NCBI GenBank assembly: GCA_947457605.1
Contig: CANGWP010000135.1
Span: 1-5,932, forward strand
DNA length: 5,932 bases
Direction of reading: 5' to 3'
DNA from: Bdellovibrionales bacterium
GTDB lineage: Bacteria; Bdellovibrionota; UBA1018; CAIMNF01
Below are positions 1 through 4,443 of the stretch, in pieces. Made by a program: the position numbers and the translations under genes. The notes below the pieces were generated by a model. The model had not been told where the DNA came from, did no database searches, and saw only the letters and a program-made list of their open reading frames with translations. The first letter of the stretch is position 1, and each line of letters opens with the position of its first letter.

Positions 1-302
1 GACAACTTTCCGGTCAAAAAACACCAAAGCATTACAAAATCAGCCCGAAACGACCACAAAGGATACTTGAAAGTTGCGGGCCGATTGCGTTCGAAAACGA
101 AATGCCCAATCCATGCGAAAGCATATCCCGGCAGAATCGCAAGCGGAACCTTGAACCATTCACCCGAAATCAAAAACAAAAGCAACAACCCCACCCCGGT
201 CATAGTGCCTGCATAATGAAGCACCCGGCTTACTGGATTCAGGTGCTGTGACAAATAGAATGTCCAAAATTCGAAAAAGTTTGAGGGTTCACGTGGCTTC
301 AT
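1..302 (-). CDS. DUF962 / Mpo1-like membrane protein, C-terminus cut by window edge
   Basis: About 100 codons are visible on the minus strand, starting at the ATG at 302-300 and running off the window at position 1. The translation begins MKPREPSNFFEFW and carries the hallmarks of the DUF962 (YGL010w/Mpo1-like) family: YLSQHLNPVSRVLHYAGT (residues 16-33), a hydrophobic stretch at about 35-47, GYAFAWIGHFVFERNRPATF (59-78), then YPLWSFRADF and FLTGKL. Conserved histidines fall at residues 20, 29 and 67. Short bacterial members are only slightly longer than 100 residues, so little is probably missing. Yeast Mpo1 is an Fe(II)-dependent dioxygenase in alpha-oxidation of 2-hydroxy fatty acids at the ER; in bacteria the substrate is not established and an inner-membrane location is inferred. 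A purine-rich AGAGGA lies about 12 nt upstream of the ATG, a rather long spacing. The ABC remnant to its right is on the opposite strand. Confidence 0.88.
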   Translation of the reverse strand, partial: MKPREPSNFFEFWTFYLSQHLNPVSRVLHYAGTMTGVGLLLLFLISGEWFKVPLAILPGYAFAWIGHFVFERNRPATFKYPLWSFRADFVMLWCFLTGKL

Positions 303-361
303 GAAAAAACCATATCCTCTTCCTGGCCGATCCGACAAGTCCCTGTACTCTGAAGATATGC

Positions 362-790
362 ATGGAAACATTCATTCAAGTACAAAACATCCACAAACCC
401 TATTCCTCCCAAAAAATCCTGAACGGAATCACACTTGAGATCAACTCGGAAACATTTTACGTGCTCTTGGAAAAAAACCGAGCCGGAAAATCGACCCTTA
501 TGCGGATTCTCATGCGCCACGAGGCCCCAGGTATCGGGGACGGCACTGCTTTTGGTCTCCCCTTCTCGGGAAACGATCAAGGCATGAATGCAAAGATCGG
601 CTTTGTCTCGGAATCGATCGAGTACCAGGTGAACCAGAGCTTCGGCGATTTCTCCATGAAATATGCAAATTGCCTTTTCCGCAATGGTGGCAGCGTGGTG
701 ATGGCGACCAACATCGTGTCCGAGGTGAAAAACCATGGTGCACGCTTCTTTTTGATTGAAAACAAGTCCATTCAGGTGGATTTGCCGATT
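362..790 (+). pseudogene. Decayed ABC-transporter ATP-binding subunit with internal deletion
   Basis: An ORF opening at ATG 362 reads as the N-terminus of an ABC ATPase: IQVQNIHKPYSSQKILNGIT, then a P-loop region LLEKNRAGKSTLMRIL at residues 35-50, then LPFSGNDQGMNAKIGFVSES (66-85). The Walker A motif should read GxxGxGKST; here both leading glycines are replaced (E37 and R40), each one base away from a GGA glycine codon. After about residue 105 (nt 668-680) the sequence jumps to NGGSVVMATNIVSEV, which corresponds to the region around the H-switch near the end of the nucleotide-binding domain. Some 80-90 residues that carry the LSGGQ signature, Walker B and catalytic glutamate are therefore missing. 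The H-switch histidine position also reads Asn (N117). The frame remains open to a stop at 896-898, but the end after about residue 148 no longer resembles the family. The product cannot be a working ATPase. No good ribosome-binding site precedes the ATG. Calling it a deletion derivative rather than a novel short protein is inference, but strongly supported. Confidence 0.85.
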
Positions 791-1190
791 TCAGAGATGA
801 AGAGCCTACCGATCAGCAAATCCAGGATTTTTTCAGTCCGCTCTGCAATCTTCACTTTGGCGGCGAGACCTTGCTCACTTTCGAAATACAGGCCTTGAGC
901 CCGATGCACCCTCGCTCCATGCATTCACGATCCATCCATTTGATAAAAAGACCACATTCGAACTGGTGCAAGCACATGGAAACTTTGAGTATGGGCTTGG
1001 CCTTTTACTCTGCAGAAGGTTCACAGAGCGGGCCGGTATACCTTCCAGATGCAGGCCCGTTGAATTATTGCGTCCGAAAACTTGAATTCACAAAAGATCC
1101 GGTTCAGCCACGAAAAGAAATGGGATGGATTGGTGGAGATCAACGAACGATCAATCACTTCATCAATGATGAGCCAAAAGGGTCAAAATA
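781..1190 (+). pseudogene. Unidentified frame-broken coding remnant behind the ABC remnant
   Basis: Continuous with the ABC remnant, this stretch keeps protein-like coding in changing frames. One frame gives FADFRDEEPTDQQIQDFF and GGETLLTFEIQALSP up to about 900. A +2 frame then gives DAPSLHAFTIHPFDKKTTFE and LVQAHGNFEYGLGL for about 903-1005. The first frame then resumes plausibly (SGPVYLPDAGPLNYCV, then QPRKEMGWIGGDQRT) to a TAA at 1189-1191. No single frame reads sensibly throughout and no Shine-Dalgarno-led start is visible. An ATG-led ORF at 871-1191 exists but in its middle reads low-complexity His/Met/Ser sequence typical of a wrong frame. I do not recognise the family; it lacks membrane segments, so it is not obviously the permease partner of the ABC protein. 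It may be the remains of a gene formerly following the ABC gene in the same operon. Confidence 0.5.
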
Positions 1191-1238
1191 AAATGGATCC
1201 GAACCCGTTTGCCTGCTTTGTGCAAACGGGTTTGGATC
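1184..1238 (-). terminator. Rho-independent terminator of the AsnC-like gene
   Basis: A 17-bp stem is formed by 1196-1212 and 1222-1238, with an uninterrupted 11-bp core (AACCCGTTTGC / GCAAACGGGTT), one G-T wobble, a further 5 bp below it, and a 9-nt loop. Read on the minus strand it begins 7 nt after the TGA at 1247-1245 and is followed by the T-rich tail ATTTTATTTT (about 1194-1184). On the plus strand there is no downstream T-run, so it should act for the minus-strand gene only. Confidence 0.85.
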
Positions 1239-1244
1239 GAAAAA

Positions 1245-1493
1245 TCACCACCACTTTTTGGTGAAATTCGTGTTGGTGCTCTCGACCCATTCATTCTTTC
1301 GAATGGTCTTCCACACAAACTCCTCAAGGGCATCCGGGCCGGTTGCATCCACCCAAAGGCAGCAATCCCACTCCCCAAGCGTGGACCACGCTCCCTTGAT
1401 CACGGGATTGGTCTTCCAGGACTCCCACGCGTTCGATGGTGTCCCCGGTTTCCACTTTACCCATACCCATGCCTGCCAAGTATCGTTTGCCAT
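1245..1493 (-). CDS. Small stand-alone AsnC/Lrp ligand-binding-type (RAM-like) domain protein, tryptophan-rich
   Basis: An 82-residue protein, ATG at 1493-1491 and TGA at 1247-1245. The order WQAWVWVKWKPGTPSNAWESW, then PVIKGAWSTLGEWDCCLWVD, then LEEFVWKTIRKNEWVESTNTNF matches the beta-alpha-beta-beta-alpha-beta plan of the Lrp/AsnC C-terminal effector domain. In that domain a GxYDxxL-type strand and a final VxxTxT strand are typical; here they are GEWDCCLWV (40-48) and WVESTNTNF (69-77). There is no helix-turn-helix, so unlike full Lrp proteins (about 150 residues) it probably does not bind DNA by itself. It could bind a small ligand as an oligomer or pair with a full regulator. Thirteen of 82 residues are Trp, which is extraordinary. 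The start is set by AAAGGA at 1505-1500, six nt before the ATG; the open frame upstream is antisense to the neighbouring regulator and has no such signal. It is transcribed alone, ending at the hairpin at 1184-1238. Related stand-alone domains are known; the cellular role here is unknown. Confidence 0.75.
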   Translation of the reverse strand: MANDTWQAWVWVKWKPGTPSNAWESWKTNPVIKGAWSTLGEWDCCLWVDATGPDALEEFVWKTIRKNEWVESTNTNFTKKWW

Positions 1494-1514
1494 GACTTTT
1501 CCTTTCGTGTTCAA

Positions 1515-1528
1515 GGGGCAATTGCCCC
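1515..1528. promoter_or_regulatory. Perfect 14-bp palindrome in the AsnC-like leader
   Basis: GGGGCAATTGCCCC is self-complementary over its full 14 bp and sits 22 bp upstream of the AsnC-like start codon, between its Shine-Dalgarno and the candidate promoter. As DNA it could be an operator. As RNA it could form a 5-bp stem with an AATT loop just upstream of the ribosome-binding site. Which of these applies cannot be told from the sequence. Confidence 0.45.
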
Positions 1529-1584
1529 GAAGCACAAGGATAGACCAAAAACCGTGAGGATTGGAAATAAACAAAGTTTGGCGC

Positions 1585-1609
1585 AGGATCAATGATGCTC
1601 CATGATCCT
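1585..1609. promoter_or_regulatory. Candidate LysR-type operator dyad
   Basis: AGGATCA and TGATCCT form perfect 7-bp half-sites around an 11-bp spacer. LysR-type regulators bind interrupted dyads of this general size, and the left half overlaps the candidate -35 hexamer (TTGATC) of the minus-strand AsnC-like gene. Assignment to the adjacent NhaR-type protein is inference from position and geometry. Confidence 0.4.
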
Positions 1610-1769
1610 CGTTGTACAGGCCAAAATGAAATGTTTCATGGGATTGTCCTTGATCCGCGGGGCTCAGTGGTGTTTCGGGCAACATTCCGTTGATCTGATG
1701 GAATTGTGGCGGTGATTGAAATAATCGCAATCCCGTGGAAGACTCCAAAAAACTTGGTTTAACCATTTC

Positions 1770-1775
1770 AGGAGG
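1770..1775 (+). promoter_or_regulatory. Shine-Dalgarno of the NhaR-type gene
   Basis: AGGAGG, a full match to the anti-Shine-Dalgarno core, lies 6 nt before ATG 1782 and fixes the start of the regulator. Confidence 0.85.
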
Positions 1776-1781
1776 CCTTTC

Positions 1782-2666
1782 ATGGGCTTTTGGCTCAATT
1801 ACCACCACCTTCTTTACTTCAAGACCATCGCAGAGGAAGGAACCGTATCCGGCGCGGCGAAAAAACTGAAGATCGGTCAGCCAACCCTGTCGGCTCAGCT
1901 GAAACAGTTCGAAGCATCCCTTGGATTTCCTTTGTTTGAACGCCAAAGGAAACGACTGATTCTGAGTGAACATGGCAAGATCGCCTTGGAATATGCCAAA
2001 ACCATATTCAAACAAGGTTCCGAGATGCTGGAAGCGTTGAATGACGGAGCACGGACCTCTAAAACCACTCTTCATATCGGAGCTTTGGACAGCGTGCCAA
2101 AACAAGTGATCCTGAAACTCGTTCGTTTTGCATGCCGATCCACCCCCTGCCAGGTGACCCTGTCCGAGGGAAAACCGGACGAACTAATGAGGGAATTGCT
2201 TGCGCACAGGATTGATCTCCTCGTGACCAACATCCTTCCCTCCGGAACGGACGCCAAAGGGATACTGCCTAGATCCATCAGCAAGGAAAGTGTGGCAATT
2301 TACGGCACTTCGGATTTCAAACACTTGAAGCGAAACTTCCCTGCCTCCATTTCAAGACAACCCATCATCGTCCCGACCTACGACAGTCGTTTGCGAACCG
2401 ACCTTGAACATTGGGCAAAGCTGAATGGGGTCGAATTGTCGATCATCGTGGAAAGCCAGGACATTGCGATCAAGAAACTCCTTGCATCAGACGGCATCGG
2501 AATTGCAACACTGGCAGTTCATGCCGCGCGAATGCAGGTCTCCAGGGGAGATCTGTTCGAAATCGGACGACTTCAAGGGGTGCATGAGGAGCTGTTTTTA
2601 ATTTCCTCTCCGAGAAAGATCCCGAATCCGCTCGCAAATAAAATTTTTCGATCCTTCAAAATATAA
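1782..2666 (+). CDS. nhaR: NhaR-type LysR-family transcriptional regulator
   Basis: A 294-residue protein, close to the 301 of E. coli NhaR. The N-terminus LNYHHLLYFKTIAEEGTVSG is characteristic of NhaR-like LysR proteins. The winged helix-turn-helix spans about residues 5-65 (AAKKLKIGQPTLSAQLKQFE as the HTH core, then FERQRKRLILSEHG as the wing). A linker helix follows at about 66-90 (ALEYAKTIFKQGSEMLEALN). The effector-binding domain runs from about 95 to the end, opening with LHIGALDSVPKQVILKLV and including the EGKPDELMREL segment typical of this subgroup. In E. coli NhaR activates nhaA in response to Na+ and also stress and biofilm genes. No antiporter gene is adjacent here, so its targets are unknown; candidates are the divergent AsnC-like gene and the downstream HPF-like gene. 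The start at ATG 1782 is supported by AGGAGG at 1770-1775. No terminator is visible behind the stop, so read-through into the HPF gene (89-bp gap) is possible. Family assignment is firm; the symbol reflects similarity, not proven orthology. Confidence 0.85.
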   Translation: MGFWLNYHHLLYFKTIAEEGTVSGAAKKLKIGQPTLSAQLKQFEASLGFPLFERQRKRLILSEHGKIALEYAKTIFKQGSEMLEALNDGARTSKTTLHIGALDSVPKQVILKLVRFACRSTPCQVTLSEGKPDELMRELLAHRIDLLVTNILPSGTDAKGILPRSISKESVAIYGTSDFKHLKRNFPASISRQPIIVPTYDSRLRTDLEHWAKLNGVELSIIVESQDIAIKKLLASDGIGIATLAVHAARMQVSRGDLFEIGRLQGVHEELFLISSPRKIPNPLANKIFRSFKI

Positions 2667-2755
2667 CTTTATACAATAGTAATCATTTTTATTATCCATT
2701 TTATGAATGTTTTGATCTCCCCTAGCATTTGCTCATGAACAAGAGGAGACCAAAC
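2667..2755 (+). promoter_or_regulatory. AT-rich leader and Shine-Dalgarno of the HPF-like gene
   Basis: The 89-bp gap is strikingly AT-rich from 2667 to about 2717 compared with its surroundings, which suggests a promoter. A poor sigma-70-like pair, TTATGA (2701-2706) and TAGCAT (2723-2728) with 16-bp spacing, is the best I can offer. GAGGAG at 2743-2748, 7 nt before ATG 2756, is a clear ribosome-binding site and selects that start over the in-frame TTG at 2729. No hairpin terminator for the upstream gene is seen. Confidence 0.45.
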
Positions 2756-3127
2756 ATGATTCAGATTGTATTCAAGAACCTTCAAAAGTCCGATTTAACG
2801 AGGGCTTCGGTCCTCGAAAGAATTCTACCTTTAGTCTCTAAGTTCCCCGGACTGGAGACCGCCCGAATTCGCGTTACTCTCGAAATGCACAATGCCCCCG
2901 AACAGCCTGGACCGGATCTTTATTCCGTAAAAATGCAAATCCTGCGCGGCAAATACCGCGGCATAAGGCTCGAGAAATCCGCGGATACCCTGCACCTTGC
3001 ACTCGCAGATCTTGTCGAGCATGCACTCGAACGACTGAATCGGTACGGTGATCGGGCCAGGGTGCGCGAACGCTCAAAGGCGAGAAGACTCCTTGAAAGC
3101 TTCGTGAGAAAAGTGTCCTTTTCCTGA
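2756..3127 (+). CDS. HPF/RaiA-family (S30AE) ribosome-associated protein, short form
   Basis: A 123-residue protein starting MIQIVFKNLQKSDLTRASVL. The pattern fits the S30AE/sigma-54-modulation fold: a first beta strand (IQIVFKN), a long helix with SVLERILPLVSKFP (18-31), two strands (ARIRVTLEMH and DLYSVKMQILRG), a strand with RGIRLEKSADTLH and a final helix LALADLVEHALERLNRYGD. A strongly basic tail follows (RARVRERSKARR, 100-111), consistent with contact to 16S rRNA. Proteins of this family bind the decoding region of the 30S subunit and stabilise idle 70S or 100S ribosomes during starvation or stress. The length is like short HPF or YfiA; the C-terminal dimerisation domain of long HPF is absent. 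It follows the NhaR-type gene on the same strand and faces the TPM gene across a shared hairpin. The divergence from E. coli HPF is considerable, so the exact subtype is uncertain. Confidence 0.78.
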   Translation: MIQIVFKNLQKSDLTRASVLERILPLVSKFPGLETARIRVTLEMHNAPEQPGPDLYSVKMQILRGKYRGIRLEKSADTLHLALADLVEHALERLNRYGDRARVRERSKARRLLESFVRKVSFS

Positions 3128-3155
3128 TTCCCCCTCTTCAGGAAAAACCGTCGAG

Positions 3156-3203
3156 TCCGTGCCGGAATGCCGCCATCCCTTCCCACAAGGCTTCCGGCAC
3201 GGA
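3156..3203. terminator. Hairpin between convergent HPF and TPM genes, probable bidirectional terminator
   Basis: TCCGTGCCGGAA (3156-3167) and TTCCGGCACGGA (3192-3203) are perfect inverted repeats of 12 bp, extendable inward past a one-base bulge by GCC/GGC, with a 17-nt loop. It lies 29 nt after the HPF stop and 39 nt after the TPM stop on the other strand. On the plus strand it is followed by only a short TTT; on the minus strand a TTTTT lies some 9 nt beyond it. Termination in either direction is thus plausible but not of the textbook form; the long loop would also fit a stabilising mRNA 3' end. Confidence 0.6.
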
Positions 3204-3241
3204 TTTCACAGTTCCGCTTTCCTGCTATATCAAAAAAACCC

Positions 3242-3679
3242 TCAGTCCTCCGTCAACTCATCCGAGATTTCGTTTGGATTCTCTTCAAGCGCAGGAAAAT
3301 GCTCCTTGAGCGCGGCACCAATCGCCGCCACCGCATAAACGATTCCATCAGTGAGATTCACTTCCCGGATATGGCCTGAAACCTCTTTTGCAAGATTCGT
3401 CCAAAATTCCGGGCCCACCTTTTCGTGAATCCCTTGATCCCCGTAGATTGAGAATTTTTTGAGTTTTGGATTCAAATACAAAAGCACACTGTTTCGAAGC
3501 CCCGTATTCTGCATCCCAAGCTTACGGAACAAGGCCTCCGCACACTTCAGAAGATCCTCTTCCTTCTTACTGTAGGAAAGATGAACCCTGATCTCCCCAC
3601 TCGTACCGGCTTCAGCATTTCGAATCGCATTCATCACCTGTTTTTTGTCAGGCCCAATCCTACCAATCTCCACTGGCAC
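3242..3679 (-). CDS. Cytoplasmic TPM-domain protein
   Basis: Up to 145 residues, with GTG at 3679-3677 as the most upstream start and TGA at 3244-3242. A TPM domain (Tlp18.3/Psb32/MOLO-1 type) fills residues 16-130: IRNAEAGTSGEIRVHLSYSK as the first strand, a helix (LLKCAEALFRKLG), then NSVLLYLNPKLKKFSIYGD and a helix-rich second half (FWTNLAKEVSGHIREVNLTDGIVYAVAAIGAALKEHFP). Neither a signal peptide nor a membrane segment is present, so it should stay in the cytoplasm, unlike its neighbour. The tail (EENPNEISDELTED) is acidic. It overlaps the end of the upstream TPM gene by 20 bp, so translation is probably coupled. The in-frame GTG at 3673-3671 is an equally good start: GGAGG, supplied by the glycine codons of the upstream gene, precedes both. 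Function of the family is not established in bacteria beyond an envelope-linked context with LemA. Confidence 0.82.
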   Translation of the reverse strand: MPVEIGRIGPDKKQVMNAIRNAEAGTSGEIRVHLSYSKKEEDLLKCAEALFRKLGMQNTGLRNSVLLYLNPKLKKFSIYGDQGIHEKVGPEFWTNLAKEVSGHIREVNLTDGIVYAVAAIGAALKEHFPALEENPNEISDELTED

Positions 3680-4439
3680 CTCCGCCTCCGCTCATCCCGC
3701 CGCCGCCTGAAAACCCACCAAACCCTCCGCCAGAGGAACCGCCCCACCCGGAGAAGCCACCCCAAGGATCGGGACCATCCCATGAGTTTCTCGAGCGTCT
3801 TCGGATTTGAGGACTCGTCCAACGCCTCCGACCCCGGACCAAAACAATGATCCAAAACACAATGAACATAGGAAGCAGGATGAAAAAATTCTTCTTTACC
3901 CTGACAGCAAGGTCACTTTCTGGAGTGCCCCTCACCGGCTCTCCTGACACCACAGCGACGATTGCCTGCGCCCCCTCGATGAGTCCAAGGTCCTGCCGTC
4001 CCTCGCGAAACCTTGGCTTGATCACTCCCTCGATGATCCTCTTGCTTTTGGCATCCGTGAGCAGAGGTTCAAGCCCATAACCCACCTCAATGCGGATCTT
4101 CCGATCCTGCTGAAAGATAGCCAGAATCACGCCGTTGCTCTGGTCTTTCGTGCCTGGCTTCCAGGCCTGAAAAAGGCGCGTAACGAAATCCACATGTTCT
4201 TCACCCTGAAGGCCCGGAAAGGTCGCGACCAATACCTGGTTTCCGGACCGCTTGTCTTCCGCTGAGAGAATCGCACTCAATCGGGAACGCACTACCGGAT
4301 CAAGGATCTGCGCACCATCATGCACATAATCGCTCGGGCTCGGAGGGATCGCGAGAGCGGCGCTGGCCCCCGTGCCGGTGCAAAGGAGAAGCGCAACACC
4401 CATCAGGACCAAACGCCGGTAGGCTTGAAGAAATCGCAT
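3660..4439 (-). CDS. YgcG/TPM-family secreted membrane-anchored protein with Gly-rich tail
   Basis: A 259-residue protein. A signal peptide (RR at 8-9, hydrophobic LVLMGVALLLCTG, probable cleavage after ASA at 25-27) is followed by the TPM domain at about 37-165. That domain opens with DYVHDGAQILDPVVRSRLSA and contains the family marks FQAWKPG, SNGVILAIFQQDRKIRIEVG, YGLEPLLTD and RIIEGVIKPRF. A membrane helix at about 184-201 (NFFILLPMFIVFWIIVLV) precedes a basic stretch RGRRRW and, from about 224, a glycine/serine/tryptophan tail ending GGGGASGDW, which is typical of YgcG proteins. Topology: TPM domain in the periplasm, tail in the cytoplasm. It starts 4 bp after the lemA stop and its last 20 bp overlap the next TPM gene. 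Known role of the family is unclear: phosphatase activity is reported for the plant chloroplast homologue, and bacterial members lie with LemA. Its own ribosome-binding site is weak, in keeping with coupling to lemA. Confidence 0.9.
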   Translation of the reverse strand: MRFLQAYRRLVLMGVALLLCTGTGASAALAIPPSPSDYVHDGAQILDPVVRSRLSAILSAEDKRSGNQVLVATFPGLQGEEHVDFVTRLFQAWKPGTKDQSNGVILAIFQQDRKIRIEVGYGLEPLLTDAKSKRIIEGVIKPRFREGRQDLGLIEGAQAIVAVVSGEPVRGTPESDLAVRVKKNFFILLPMFIVFWIIVLVRGRRRWTSPQIRRRSRNSWDGPDPWGGFSGWGGSSGGGFGGFSGGGGMSGGGGASGDW

Positions 4440-4443
4440 CCGA

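Larger units (their letters stand above)
1494..1781. promoter_or_regulatory. Divergent intergenic regulatory region
   Basis: These 288 bp lie between the start codons of the minus-strand AsnC-like gene and the plus-strand NhaR-type gene and must hold both promoters. They contain three separate symmetric elements: GGGGCAATTGCCCC at 1515-1528, AGGATCA-N11-TGATCCT at 1585-1609, and ATGAAA-N2-TTTCAT at 1626-1639. A weak minus-strand promoter candidate is TTGATC (1592-1587), 17 bp, TATTTC (1569-1564). I see no convincing plus-strand promoter for the regulator and no further gene in this stretch. Divergent placement next to a target gene with shared operators is the classical LysR-family arrangement. 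Confidence 0.6.

Noticed and set aside
299..736. Minus-strand ORF of 145 codons whose TGA overlaps the DUF962 start codon as ATGA
   Set aside because: It is the exact antisense of the ABC remnant, has His/Val-rich shadow composition and no family resemblance; the ATGA overlap looks like chance.
871..1191. ATG-led 106-codon plus-strand ORF as an intact gene
   Set aside because: No ribosome-binding site, middle part reads like a wrong frame (HPRSMHSRSIHLIKRPHSNW), and another frame looks more protein-like over the same stretch.
1494..2105. Upstream extension of the AsnC-like frame into the regulator gene (286-codon ORF)
   Set aside because: The extension is antisense to the NhaR-type gene, and a good ribosome-binding site marks the ATG at 1493 as the real start.
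2729..2755. TTG at 2729 as start of the HPF-like protein
   Set aside because: The added nine residues do not fit the S30AE N-terminus, and GAGGAG at 2743-2748 is correctly placed only for ATG 2756.
2700..2755. Sigma-54 promoter before the HPF-like gene
   Set aside because: TTTGCT resembles a -12 element, but no GG at the -24 position is present at the required spacing.
3204..3241. Additional intrinsic terminator using the A-run at 3233-3239 (T-run on the minus strand)
   Set aside because: No GC-rich hairpin precedes the T-run on the minus strand; the hairpin at 3156-3203 is the better candidate.
3581..3850. Plus- and minus-strand ORFs rich in Arg/Pro across the Gly-rich coding region
   Set aside because: They are shadows created by the repetitive glycine codons of the YgcG-family gene.
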